Below are positions 18,261-26,523 of a stretch of DNA of 64,000 nt, piece after piece. The stretch comes from Flavobacterium hercynium. GTDB lineage: Bacteria > Bacteroidota > Bacteroidia > Flavobacteriales > Flavobacteriaceae. The position numbers were made by a program, and so were the translations under genes. Where the stretch lies: contig NZ_MUGW01000032.1 of the NCBI RefSeq assembly GCF_002217285.1, positions 1 through 64,000 on the forward strand, in the 5' to 3' direction. The notes under the pieces are model-generated. The model had not been told where the DNA came from, made no database searches, and saw only the letters and a program-made list of their open reading frames with translations. Position 1 is the stretch's first letter; every line of letters begins with the position of its first letter.

Positions 18261-18803
18261 ATGATAACACATTTAGTACTTCTAAGAGGCATTAACGTTT
18301 CAGGTCACAATATGATGAAAATGGATGCTTTGAAAACGATGCTGGAAAGTATTGGTTTTCAAAATGTTCGCACTTACTTGCAATCCGGAAATGTCTTTGT
18401 TGATACTGAGGAAGAAAGTGCTTCAAAAGTGGGATTTATGATTAAACAGGAAATTTTTAAAGTTTTCGGACACGAAGTACCTACAATTGTCATTACAAAA
18501 GAAGACCTTGAATTGTGCTTTAAAAACAATCCGTTTTTAAAAGAAAAGGACATTGATACCAAAAAGCTCTATGTCGCTTTTGTTTCTGTTATTTTAAAAA
18601 GTGAAAACATAAATGATTTAAAAATCAGTCAGTTTAAGCCCGATGAAGTAAGTATTGATGAAAATAGAATATTTGTTAAGTATGCTGTTGGAGCTGGGAA
18701 AACAAGATTTGATCAAAAATACATTGAGAAAAAACTAAACGTTGTCTCAACTATGCGAAACTGGAATACCATCACGAATTTATTAACCATGTATAACGAA
18801 TAA
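18261..18803 (+). CDS. DUF1697 domain-containing protein
   Basis: A 180-residue cytoplasmic protein with the DUF1697 pattern: an N-terminal LVLLRGINVSGHNMMKMDAL (about 5-24), YLQSGNVFVDT (about 39-49) and a C-terminal TMRNWNTITNL. The family is widespread and has no established function. The stop codon overlaps the next gene's ATG by one base (TAATGA context), so the two are translated from the same message. Confidence 0.9.
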   Translation: MITHLVLLRGINVSGHNMMKMDALKTMLESIGFQNVRTYLQSGNVFVDTEEESASKVGFMIKQEIFKVFGHEVPTIVITKEDLELCFKNNPFLKEKDIDTKKLYVAFVSVILKSENINDLKISQFKPDEVSIDENRIFVKYAVGAGKTRFDQKYIEKKLNVVSTMRNWNTITNLLTMYNE

Positions 18804-19195
18804 TGAAAAAAATCGCCTTAATTGTAGCTTTGATTATTACAAGTCATTGCATAAATGCTCAAGCCAAGTCTGCTAATGCAGAAGAAACGTTCACTACTTT
18901 CTTTAAAAAGTTTAATGAAGATAAAAACTTTCAAATGAGTAGAGTAGTTTTTCCTCTTGCTGTAAAAATGAACAATGATGATTTTGAATTAGTTGATTTT
19001 ACTATTACTAAAGAAAAATACAAAACTTTAAAACTAAACGCTCAAGGAACTTCTTATAAACAAAATACGGTTACTAAAAACAATACCGTTACCATTCAGC
19101 AAAGAGGGAAAGACAATGGAATTTTTATTGACTACGTTTTTGAAAAGCGCAAAGGTTTGTGGTTTCTAAAAACATGGATAGATGAATCAACATAG
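18803..19195 (+). CDS. Secreted DUF4348-like protein
   Basis: A 130-residue protein with a signal peptide (MKKIALIVALIITSHCINAQA), so probably periplasmic. The mature part has a FKKFNEDKNFQMSRVVFPL stretch and a closing FEKRKGLWFLKTWIDEST. This resembles the DUF4348 family of small Bacteroidota secreted proteins (NTF2-like fold); I assign it from memory of the pattern. The ATG overlaps the DUF1697 stop codon, showing translational coupling. Function unknown. Confidence 0.7.
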   Translation: MKKIALIVALIITSHCINAQAKSANAEETFTTFFKKFNEDKNFQMSRVVFPLAVKMNNDDFELVDFTITKEKYKTLKLNAQGTSYKQNTVTKNNTVTIQQRGKDNGIFIDYVFEKRKGLWFLKTWIDEST

Positions 19196-19215
19196 TATTC
19201 TTAATATTTAGTACA

Positions 19216-19599
19216 CTATTTAATTGGAATAATTGGTGTTTTCTTTAGGAAAATAGTATCGGCGTCATGTTTGGCGCCTTTTTTATGCCCGCCTCCGTGC
19301 GGATTAAATAGCGATATGGATTTTGTTTCATATCCTTCTTTCTGAACAGCTTCATTGACTAATAATGTTGGAGCTTCATAACCAATAAAAGTAAACTGCG
19401 AATACCGAAGCTCTTTCAATTCAAAATAACCTTTTTGATCTGTTAGATTTTCGCCTACGTTACAATTAGTAATAGGTTGTCGGGTGATAGAATCGTAAAT
19501 ATAGCCAACAATTTGAGGGCGTTTGCATCGGCTAACTAAGCAACTCTGAAAAAGCATTGTAAAAGTTAGTATTGCGGTAAGAATCAATAATTTTCTCAT
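19216..19599 (-). CDS. Small lipoprotein with a carboxypeptidase-regulatory-like fold
   Basis: A 127-residue protein with a lipoprotein signal (MRKLLILTAILTFTMLFQSC, Cys20). The mature part starts with IVGYIYDSITRQPITNCNV followed by TDQKGYFELKEL, which is the pattern of carboxypeptidase-regulatory (CarboxypepD_reg, Ig-like beta-sandwich) domains common in Bacteroidota surface proteins. A histidine/glycine/lysine-rich patch (HGGGHKKGAKHD) near 100-111 may bind metal. The gene ends before a convergent neighbour and starts one base after the stop of the Dph6-like gene, so they form an operon. Confidence 0.7.
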   Translation of the reverse strand: MRKLLILTAILTFTMLFQSCLVSRCKRPQIVGYIYDSITRQPITNCNVGENLTDQKGYFELKELRYSQFTFIGYEAPTLLVNEAVQKEGYETKSISLFNPHGGGHKKGAKHDADTIFLKKTPIIPIK

Positions 19600-20337
19600 T
19601 TAAATTAAATCAATATAATAAAATCCATAATCATAAGGATCATCTGCATTAGTATCGCAGGCAGTATTTGACGGATTTTGGTTTTTAGGTTTTTCATATT
19701 TGCGATAAATAACTTCGCCAATTTCGAACGTGACAGGTTTTGAAAAAATGGGTCCGTCAAAAGTAAACGTATGAAATTCTCCATTTTCTCCACAAACATC
19801 GACATTTTTAGGTAAATCTTTTATAAAATCTTCATCAATGATGCGTCCGACGAAACTTTTGTCTAAATATTGTTCGTTTACACAAACTACAATTGTCTTA
19901 AAGCCTAATGCAATAAATTCATTGATCAAATCCTGGGTTGGAATTTTCCAAAGTGGAAAAACGCCCTCAAAACCCATTTTTGCCAATTGAGATTCTCTGT
20001 ATTGTCGTAAATCTTCCAGAAAAATATCTCCAAAAATCGAATGTGTAATGCTTTCGGATTTTAGCTCACTTAATGTAACTTTCATAACCGTTTCGTAAGC
20101 TTCCATCGTAGGCATTTCGGGAATCTGCATGATTTTAAGAGGTAAACCAATACTTTCCGCTTGTGCTTGTAACAATGCCACACGAACGCCATGCATCGAA
20201 ATACGCTGAAATTGTTCATTTACACTCGTTAGCAAATATTCGATTTGATATTTCTCGTTTTGAAGTGTTTTGTACAACGCCAAAGCAGAATCTTTTCCGC
20301 TGCTCCAGTTGAATATGGCTTTTTTAGGTAGTGACAA
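19600..20337 (-). CDS. Dph6-like ATP pyrophosphatase (diphthine--ammonia-ligase family)
   Basis: An N-type ATP pyrophosphatase related to archaeal/eukaryotic Dph6. The PP-loop SGKDS is directly visible (FNWSSGKDSALAL), and the mid part (SIFGDIFLEDLRQYRES) and the C-terminal GENGEFHTFTFDGPIF are family hallmarks. Bacteria lack diphthamide, so the true substrate is unknown. The open frame extends to 20463 without a convincing start. I prefer the TTG at 20337 (LSLPKKAIFNWSSGKDS), giving 245 residues and avoiding overlap with the transposase gene starting at 20426 on the other strand. The start is uncertain. Confidence 0.8.
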   Translation of the reverse strand: MSLPKKAIFNWSSGKDSALALYKTLQNEKYQIEYLLTSVNEQFQRISMHGVRVALLQAQAESIGLPLKIMQIPEMPTMEAYETVMKVTLSELKSESITHSIFGDIFLEDLRQYRESQLAKMGFEGVFPLWKIPTQDLINEFIALGFKTIVVCVNEQYLDKSFVGRIIDEDFIKDLPKNVDVCGENGEFHTFTFDGPIFSKPVTFEIGEVIYRKYEKPKNQNPSNTACDTNADDPYDYGFYYIDLI

Positions 20338-20425
20338 TGTATTGTAATTTTCTACTGTAAACTTACAAATTTCATTCGATTTGTTAACGAAACCTTTGTA
20401 ACTTTGGGATTTTACACGCCAAAAA

Positions 20426-21157
20426 ATGACATTATATAAAGATAAGTTTAAAATAGATTCCAATAGATTGAAAAATTGGGATTATTCCAGTGCAGCAATT
20501 TATTTCATTACAATTGTTACCAAAAGTAGAGAATGCCTGTTTGGATCTATTGAAGAGGATAAAATGATTTTAAATGAGAATGGTCAAATTGTAGAAAATG
20601 AATTATTGAAATCGATAAAAATTCGTAAAAATTGGTTTTTCCATAATTGGATCGTTATGCCGAATCATGTACATTTATTAATCGAAATTATGGAACCGCA
20701 AATTGTCAACGCACAATTTGTCGACAACGAATCTGCGGTAGAGACGCACAGCAGTGCGTCTCCACCATACACGTCTACACATTGTGCGTCTGCGTTCGTC
20801 AAATCGACAACGAATATTGATAATAATAACGAAAAATACGTTGCGGAGACGCATTGCAATGCGTCTCTACGGAATAACCATGTGAATGATTGCGTGAATA
20901 TGTATGATAATAAACACGTGAATGTGAATAAAAATGAAAATAAATTGGGATTTCAATTATCTCGAAAAACAAATTCAATATCGTCATTTGTCGCTTTGTT
21001 TAAATCGGTTACAACAAAACAAATTAATGGATCTGTTTCGATATGGCAATCCAATTATTACGATCATATCGTTCGTAATTACGAAAGATTTGAAATTATT
21101 TATAATTATATAAAAACCAACCCAAGATCTTGGGAAAAGGATTCTATGAAACTTTAA
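20426..21157 (+). CDS. REP-associated tyrosine transposase (RAYT, IS200/Y1-like)
   Basis: A 243-residue single-strand-type transposase of the Y1_Tnp/RAYT group. The HUH motif is present (MPNHVHLLIEI, about residues 76-86), and so is the C-terminal region WQSNYYDHIVRNYERFEIIYNYI, which holds the catalytic tyrosine. No frameshift is visible, so it may be active. Residues about 92-172 are an unusual low-complexity insertion (ETHSSAS, STHCAS, ETHCNAS, then Asn-rich), encoded by REP-like palindromes lying inside the gene. Relatives normally lack such a stretch. It sits between the Dph6-like gene (divergent) and an M1 peptidase, without obvious IS ends. Confidence 0.85.
   Translation: MTLYKDKFKIDSNRLKNWDYSSAAIYFITIVTKSRECLFGSIEEDKMILNENGQIVENELLKSIKIRKNWFFHNWIVMPNHVHLLIEIMEPQIVNAQFVDNESAVETHSSASPPYTSTHCASAFVKSTTNIDNNNEKYVAETHCNASLRNNHVNDCVNMYDNKHVNVNKNENKLGFQLSRKTNSISSFVALFKSVTTKQINGSVSIWQSNYYDHIVRNYERFEIIYNYIKTNPRSWEKDSMKL
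20738..20765. repeat. REP-like palindrome 1 inside the RAYT gene
   Basis: GTAGAGACGCAC pairs with GTGCGTCTCCAC (11 of 12 positions) around AGCA. The GAGACGCAC...GTGCGTCTC core is the kind of palindrome that RAYTs are associated with. It is read in frame as part of ETHSSAS. Confidence 0.75.
20842..20871. repeat. REP-like palindrome 2 inside the RAYT gene
   Basis: A perfect 22-bp palindrome lies at 20846-20867 (GAGACGCATTG with CAATGCGTCTC), plus partial pairing outside it. It shares the GAGACGCA/TGCGTCTC core with palindrome 1. A decayed third unit (CGTCTACACATTGTGCGTCTG) lies between them near 20772-20791. Confidence 0.8.
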
Positions 21158-21163
21158 TTCTCC

Positions 21164-23227
21164 ATGAAATACATTTTTCTTTTTATTACCAGTTTTGTTT
21201 TTGCGCAACAAACTCAGTTTGTAGATTTTAAATCGGTTAACGGACAATTGAAGTTAAATCCGGCTGAGAAATCAGTTTCAGGGATAGTTAATTATCAATT
21301 TGATGTTTTGCAAGCGATTGATACGATTAAGCTTGATGCAAAAAACATGGAGTTTTCTAAAGTTAAGATTGATGATAAAGAAGTTGTTTTTGTAAATACA
21401 GCTAAAGAATTACAAATTGTATCTAATTTTCAAAAAGGAGAAAATCATAAATTATCTTTTGAATACTTCGTAAAGCCGAAACAAGCTTTGTACTTTATTA
21501 CTATAGAAAATGCTGAAGTTCAAATCTGGACGCAAGGGCAGGGAAGATACACCAGTAATTGGTTTCCTAGTTTTGATGATGTAAACGAAAAAGTAATATT
21601 CAATTTAGGAATTACCTTTGATAAAGATTATAAAGTGGTTGCGAATGGAGTTCTGGAAAATAAAACCGAAAATAATAATCAGTTCTATTGGCAATACAAA
21701 ATGACGAAACCTATGAGTTCTTATCTACTCATGCTCGCTATTGGAAAATTTGATAAAAAAGAAGCAAAGGCTAAATCTAAAATTCCGCTTGAATATTATT
21801 TAGAAGCAAAAGATTCGGAGCGATTTGAACCGACGTATCGTTACTCTAAGCGTATTTTTGACTTTTTGGAAAAAGAAATTGGTGTGAAATACCCTTGGGA
21901 TATTTACAGACAAATTCCTGTTCGTGATTTTTTGTATGGCGGAATGGAAAATACGACTTCAACACTTTTCACGACACGTTATGTAGTTGATTCTATTGGT
22001 TTTGAAGATAGAAGTTATACCAATGTTGATGCTCATGAATTGGCGCACCATTGGTTTGGTGATTTGATTACGGCAGAAAGCAGTACGCATCATTGGCTTC
22101 AGGAAGGATTTGCGACCTATTATGCTTTGTTGGCGGAACGTGATATTTATGGCGATGATTATTTTTATGCCAAATTATATGAAACAGCGCAACAGTTAAA
22201 ATTTGCTTCCCGAACGGATTTAATTCCGGTTTTGAACGGAAAAGCGAGTTCATTGACGTTTTATGAAAAAGGAGCTTGGGCACTTTTTGTACTGCATGAA
22301 TCGATAGGAGATAAAGCCTTTAAAAAAGCAATTAAAAGTTATTTGAAGAAATATGCCTACCAAAACGTAAACACGCAGAATTTCTTTGATGAAATAAAAA
22401 AAGTATCCGACTTTGATTTAAATTCTTTCCAAAAAACCTGGCTTGAATCTGTAGCTTTCGATACGCCAACGGCTAATGCTTTATTGAGTAAAAATAAAGC
22501 TATTCAGATTCGTTTAGAGGTTGATAAATTGAAGAAAACATCATTAGCTGAAAAAGTAGATTTTTTATTGAATACTTTAAATTCAAATGTTCATTACAGT
22601 ATAAAAGAAGCGATTGTAAAGCAAATAGAAACTGAAAAATACGAAGGTAAGAAAGTCATTTTACAAGCTGCTTTAAAATCAGATAACTGGCAGGTACGTC
22701 AGGCTGTTGCCGGAACTTTGACAACAATACCAGAGGATTTCAGAATTGACTATGAAAGCTTACTAACTGATAAATCGTATCAAACGCAGGAGATCGCTTT
22801 GTACCGATTATGGAAAAATTTTCCGGAGCATCAAAAACGATATTTAGATTTGTCAAAGGATTGGATTGGTTTCAATGATTATAATCTTCGTACGATGTGG
22901 CTTAGTTTAGCTTTGTCAACTCCCAATTATACGGCTAATCCGGAAGTTTTTGCGGCGGAATTAGTCGATTTTACATCAACTAAATACGAAGCTGGTACGA
23001 GACAAAATGCACTTGAAAAACTGATCGCTTTTAAAATTATCAACGATCAGATTTTGAGTAACTTAGTTAATTCTACAACACATCACATGTGGCAGTTTTC
23101 TAAATTTGGTAGAGATTCTATTCGTTTTTTATTAAAAAATTCCGAAATACGTGCTTCCTTTGAGAGAATTTTGCCTAATTTGACACCCGAAGAACAGTTT
23201 CAGTTAAACCGCTTGTTGAAGGAGTAG
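21164..23227 (+). CDS. M1 family metallo-aminopeptidase, secreted
   Basis: A zinc aminopeptidase removing N-terminal residues from peptides. Residues 1-15 (MKYIFLFITSFVFAQ) form a signal peptide. The substrate-recognition motif GGMEN (GxMEN) lies at about 263-267. The zinc site HELAHHWFGD has H291, E292 and H295, with the third ligand E314 exactly 18 residues later, as in family M1. The C-terminal half contains HEAT-like helices. The length of 687 is usual for short bacterial M1 enzymes. It starts 6 bases after the RAYT stop. Confidence 0.93.
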   Translation: MKYIFLFITSFVFAQQTQFVDFKSVNGQLKLNPAEKSVSGIVNYQFDVLQAIDTIKLDAKNMEFSKVKIDDKEVVFVNTAKELQIVSNFQKGENHKLSFEYFVKPKQALYFITIENAEVQIWTQGQGRYTSNWFPSFDDVNEKVIFNLGITFDKDYKVVANGVLENKTENNNQFYWQYKMTKPMSSYLLMLAIGKFDKKEAKAKSKIPLEYYLEAKDSERFEPTYRYSKRIFDFLEKEIGVKYPWDIYRQIPVRDFLYGGMENTTSTLFTTRYVVDSIGFEDRSYTNVDAHELAHHWFGDLITAESSTHHWLQEGFATYYALLAERDIYGDDYFYAKLYETAQQLKFASRTDLIPVLNGKASSLTFYEKGAWALFVLHESIGDKAFKKAIKSYLKKYAYQNVNTQNFFDEIKKVSDFDLNSFQKTWLESVAFDTPTANALLSKNKAIQIRLEVDKLKKTSLAEKVDFLLNTLNSNVHYSIKEAIVKQIETEKYEGKKVILQAALKSDNWQVRQAVAGTLTTIPEDFRIDYESLLTDKSYQTQEIALYRLWKNFPEHQKRYLDLSKDWIGFNDYNLRTMWLSLALSTPNYTANPEVFAAELVDFTSTKYEAGTRQNALEKLIAFKIINDQILSNLVNSTTHHMWQFSKFGRDSIRFLLKNSEIRASFERILPNLTPEEQFQLNRLLKE

Positions 23228-23407
23228 ATGGTTTTTTGGTTGGTGGTTTTTAGTTGATGGTTGTTGGTTTATTGTTTGTTATTGATAGTTTAAGAACAGA
23301 TAATAAACAAGAGTAGAATTTAAGTAAGGAATGAAAAACCTTATGACAGATGTTATTTGTCTATTTTCTATTCTCCAAAAAAAGAGAATCTTTTTTAAAA
23401 ATAAAGT
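23228..23407. other. Intergenic gap with GT-rich words
   Basis: The first 50 bases repeat GGTT/GGTTTTT/GTTGGTTT words (GGTTGGTGGTTTTTAGTTG and similar), comparable to one arm of the themed palindromes elsewhere. The right part holds GAGTAGAATTTAAGTAAGG and an AAAAAAGAGAATC stretch. No gene or clear terminator. Confidence 0.35.
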
Positions 23408-24307
23408 ATGAAAGCATTGGTTATATCTGGTGGTGGGAGTAAAGGCGCATTTGCCGGTGGCGTGGCGCAGTATTTAATAGAAGAAAAACTGCATGAATAT
23501 GATTTGTTTTTAGGCACCTCTACCGGAAGTTTGTTGATTCCGCATTTAGCTTTAGGACATATTAAAAAAATTCATTGGGTGTATACCAATGTAAGCATGA
23601 GCAAAATATTTAATATTTGCCCGTTTGTCGTTAAAGTAAAAAACGGAGTTGATATTGTAACCATTAATCACTTTAATGTGCTTCGTCAGTTTTTTAGAGG
23701 TAAAAGAACTTTTGGGGAAAGTAAAGGTTTGCAGAAATACATTAAAGCAAATTTTTCTCTTTCTGATTTTAATAAACTTAAAAAGCTCAAAAGCGATGTT
23801 ATTGTCACCGTAACCAATCTAACAAAAAATGAAGCAGAGTATAAATCCGTTAAAGATTGTACCTACGAAGAATTTTGTGACTGGACTTGGATTTCAAGTA
23901 ACTATATTCCGTTTATGAGTTTGGTTACCAAAGATAATTTTGAGTATGGAGACGGCGGATTTTCGAGTCTTGTACCGATACGCGAAGCCATTAATCGCGG
24001 AGCTACCGAAATTGATGTAATTATTTTAGAAACCGAAGTGAACACAGAGAAGATGGTTATTGGTAAGAACCCGTTTTCACTGATGATTGACTTGTTTAGG
24101 ATTGCTTTGGGACAGGTAGAAAAACATGATATTGCTATAGGAAAACTTATGGCAAACAATAAGAATGTAAAACTTAATTTATACTACACACCTACAAAGC
24201 TAACAGATAACGCCCTTATTTTTAATAAAGATGTTATGAAAGAGTGGTGGGATCAAGGATTCGAATATGCACAGAATAAATCTGAAGTAATGAGCGATAA
24301 CCGATAG
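23408..24307 (+). CDS. Patatin-like phospholipase family protein
   Basis: A lipid acyl hydrolase with the Ser-Asp dyad of patatins. The oxyanion glycine loop SGGGSKGAFAGG (about 7-18), nucleophile elbow GTSTG (Ser38) and aspartate motif DGG (Asp182, in YGDGGFSSLVP) are all present in order. The 299-residue length matches single-domain bacterial patatins. No signal peptide is seen, so it is probably cytoplasmic. The next gene follows by 15 bases on the same strand. Substrate unknown. Confidence 0.92.
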   Translation: MKALVISGGGSKGAFAGGVAQYLIEEKLHEYDLFLGTSTGSLLIPHLALGHIKKIHWVYTNVSMSKIFNICPFVVKVKNGVDIVTINHFNVLRQFFRGKRTFGESKGLQKYIKANFSLSDFNKLKKLKSDVIVTVTNLTKNEAEYKSVKDCTYEEFCDWTWISSNYIPFMSLVTKDNFEYGDGGFSSLVPIREAINRGATEIDVIILETEVNTEKMVIGKNPFSLMIDLFRIALGQVEKHDIAIGKLMANNKNVKLNLYYTPTKLTDNALIFNKDVMKEWWDQGFEYAQNKSEVMSDNR

Positions 24308-24322
24308 ATATCAATTTAAATT

Positions 24323-25057
24323 ATGAAGAATTTTAGTGTTGCTATTTGTCTTTTTATTGTTTCAGTTGTAGGTGCGCAGCAAAAAATATGTAAAACTTCC
24401 ATTTTAAATAAGAACAACTTATTGGAGAAAAACGAGATCAATAAATACCAGAAATACGATTTTTCGAAGTTGTGGACAAAAACAGATAATAATGCTGTCT
24501 TTGGTGTTATTGGTGATAATTATGAAAGAATTTTGATTAAATTAATTTCCGTTAAAAAGGATTTAAAGAATCAAAATGAGTATGGTGTTTATGGAAAATC
24601 TCAGGTGAAAGGAAATATTTGCGATTTTACAGGGACTATAACGATCATAAAAATTCAGGAAATTAAAAATCCAAGTTTTGGTAATGATGATGAATACAAA
24701 GATCAAGGTATAAAAAGTCAGGGTTTGTTAACTGCGAACTATAAGTTCATAGAAAATAAAACACAGAAAAGCACCGGTAATTTTGAAGGTACACTGGAAA
24801 CAATTTGGTATTTGGATAAAAACAATAGCATGCGTTATAATGATATTGATATAAATTCAGATAGTTATTTTAATAACGCGTTTGTTGGGACATGGAAATC
24901 AGATAGCACGCAGAAGAGCAAATTATGTAATTGGGGAGATTACAGAGTGCCTAACGTAAATTGCGATTTTGATATTGGAGCAGCAGAAGTAAGTGTTTCA
25001 GAGAAATACAAAAAGTATGGTTGGCTGACGATGCCTAAACTGAATTGGTGGAAATAA
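24323..25057 (+). CDS. Secreted hypothetical protein
   Basis: A 244-residue protein with a signal peptide (MKNFSVAICLFIVSVVGAQQ), hence probably periplasmic. The mature part is rich in Asn and Lys, with several cysteines (for example C23, and C-terminal Cys pairs in KLCNWGDYRVPNVNCDF), which may form disulfides. I recognise no family. It follows the patatin gene by 15 bases, so co-expression is likely, and a strong hairpin lies 16 bases after its stop. Confidence 0.65.
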   Translation: MKNFSVAICLFIVSVVGAQQKICKTSILNKNNLLEKNEINKYQKYDFSKLWTKTDNNAVFGVIGDNYERILIKLISVKKDLKNQNEYGVYGKSQVKGNICDFTGTITIIKIQEIKNPSFGNDDEYKDQGIKSQGLLTANYKFIENKTQKSTGNFEGTLETIWYLDKNNSMRYNDIDINSDSYFNNAFVGTWKSDSTQKSKLCNWGDYRVPNVNCDFDIGAAEVSVSEKYKKYGWLTMPKLNWWK

Positions 25058-25073
25058 CAGGAAACTAAATAGT

Positions 25074-25109
25074 TTTTGACAAGACTAAAAAGTATTAATC
25101 TTGTCAAAA
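25074..25109. terminator. Bidirectional terminator hairpin
   Basis: TTTTGACAAGA and TCTTGTCAAAA form a perfect 11-bp stem with a 14-base loop between two convergent genes. The T- and A-rich ends allow use from either side. Confidence 0.7.
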
Positions 25110-25119
25110 CTTATAATTT

Positions 25120-25641
25120 TTACCAAAGTTCGGCAACTTCGTTTTTGATGTAGCTTAAAGCGGCATTACTTGGTGATTGTTTTTCTAATAAATCATTTAA
25201 AATAACCTCACGTAGTTTATCGGCATTATCGACACGATCACTCATTGCAGCTTTTCGAATCATTTGTATAGTAGCATTTTTAGCAGTTGTAATAATTGTC
25301 CAGCAATCATCAGACATGTAAATTTGCTGCGTTAGGTTGTGCTCGAATTCATGTTCAATCTGTTCGATTACAAAATTTTCGTAGTCATGTTTTTCATTTG
25401 AAATAGGCGAAACTCTAATTAATAATTTTGTCAAATTGATACGCTCTAAATACAATGTCATACGTTCGTAAGCTTGTAAACGAATTGGCAGCGATTCTTT
25501 GTGCGCTTGTTTGTTTAGTAAAAAAGCACGCTTTCTGTCATTGTTTTTAATATGCAATTCAAAAAAACTGTATGCTACAAATCCGGTCACGATTGCAGGT
25601 AGCGTATAACTGGCTAATTCTATAACTCTTGTAAAATCCAT
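25120..25641 (-). CDS. Conserved hypothetical protein with one membrane helix
   Basis: I take the ATG at 25641 (MDFTRVIEL...), giving 173 residues. The frame is open to 25731, but that extension would overlap the divergent promoter region. Residues about 8-28 (LASYTLPAIVTGFVAYSFF) form one N-terminal membrane segment. A soluble, mostly helical and charged domain follows (QAYERMTLYLERINLTKLL, QIEHEFEHNLTQQIY). The pattern looks like a conserved Bacteroidota membrane-anchored protein, without a function I know. It is divergent from the TSUP transporter gene. Confidence 0.7.
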   Translation of the reverse strand: MDFTRVIELASYTLPAIVTGFVAYSFFELHIKNNDRKRAFLLNKQAHKESLPIRLQAYERMTLYLERINLTKLLIRVSPISNEKHDYENFVIEQIEHEFEHNLTQQIYMSDDCWTIITTAKNATIQMIRKAAMSDRVDNADKLREVILNDLLEKQSPSNAALSYIKNEVAELW

Positions 25642-25659
25642 TTTTAATAATTTTTTAAA

Positions 25660-25694
25660 CAAAAATATACTTTTTTCGGTTTGTAATAAACAAA
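25660..25694 (-). promoter_or_regulatory. Weak candidate promoter of the membrane-anchored hypothetical
   Basis: On the minus strand, TTTG (25694-25691) and TATTTTTG (25667-25660) have the right boxes but a long 23-base spacer. It overlaps the promoter facing the other way. Confidence 0.35.
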
Positions 25695-25711
25695 CTGGAA
25701 GTTTACTTTTG
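25680..25711 (+). promoter_or_regulatory. Bacteroidota-type promoter of the TSUP transporter gene
   Basis: TTTG (25680-25683), a 20-base spacer and TACTTTTG (25704-25711) match the TTTG...TAnnTTTG consensus. The ATG follows 35 bases later. Confidence 0.6.
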
Positions 25712-25746
25712 CAAACAATGATCAAAACCAATAATACACAATAAAA

Positions 25747-26514
25747 ATGGATTCATACATTATAATTTTTCTTTGTTTAGCGGCATTCGCTGCCGGTTTT
25801 ATTGATGCAATTGTTGGTGGCGGCGGGCTAATCCAGACACCAATGGGATTGATTTTATTGCCAAATTTACCTGTTTCTACTGTTATTGGAACGTTAAAAA
25901 TCCCAGCTTTTAGCGGAACGGCTTTTGCAGCTTTTCAATATCTTAAAAAAGTAGTTATTCAATGGAGATTGTTATTGATTATGATGTGTTTAGCGGTTCC
26001 ATCCGCATTTTTAGGTTCTACAATACTAACATTAGTTAGCAATGATTTTATGAAACCACTTTTGCTGGTGGTTTTGTCATTATTATTTGTATATACTTAT
26101 GCAAAGAAAAATTTTGGACAACATGTTGCTAAAGATCATTCACCCACAACTCAAATAATTTATGCTGTCGTTATAAGTATAATTGTTGGTTTTTATGATG
26201 GATTTATTGGTCCCGGTACAGGAAGCTTTTTTGTAGTAGCTTTTATAGCTCTTTTGGGTTTTGACTTTCTGAATGCTTCTGCGAATGCTAAAATGGTGAA
26301 TTTGGCAACCAATTTCGGTTCGATTTGTTTGTTTTTGATAAAAGGAAAGATTATTTGGTCAATTGCAATTCCAATGGCTATTAGCAACGGACTTGGCGGA
26401 TGGCTAGGTGCAAAATTGGCTATTAATAAAGGAAATGGCTTTATTAGAATTTTCTTCTTGGTTGTAGTAATAGGAACACTTATTCGTTTTGCTTACGACG
26501 TATTTTATAAGTAA
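25747..26514 (+). CDS. TSUP family permease (TauE/SafE type)
   Basis: An inner-membrane transporter of the TSUP family, members of which export or import sulfite, sulfoacetate or other small anions. The 255-residue chain has about eight membrane helices and the internal duplication of the family: the glycine-rich loops GFIDAIVGGGGLIQTP (about 18-33) and GFYDGFIGPGTGSFFVV (about 147-163). The family's typical length is 250-270. It stands alone with its own promoter, so the substrate cannot be inferred. Confidence 0.92.
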   Translation: MDSYIIIFLCLAAFAAGFIDAIVGGGGLIQTPMGLILLPNLPVSTVIGTLKIPAFSGTAFAAFQYLKKVVIQWRLLLIMMCLAVPSAFLGSTILTLVSNDFMKPLLLVVLSLLFVYTYAKKNFGQHVAKDHSPTTQIIYAVVISIIVGFYDGFIGPGTGSFFVVAFIALLGFDFLNASANAKMVNLATNFGSICLFLIKGKIIWSIAIPMAISNGLGGWLGAKLAINKGNGFIRIFFLVVVIGTLIRFAYDVFYK

Positions 26515-26523
26515 GCTTCTGAA

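Noticed and set aside
20338..20463. Extended N-terminus of the Dph6-like protein
   Set aside because: The extra 42 codons overlap the divergent RAYT start and lack family similarity; a TTG at 20337 gives the usual length.
20665..20859. 64-codon open frame antisense to the RAYT gene
   Set aside because: It exists because palindromes read similarly on both strands (CVSATYF...); the plus frame carries the transposase motifs.
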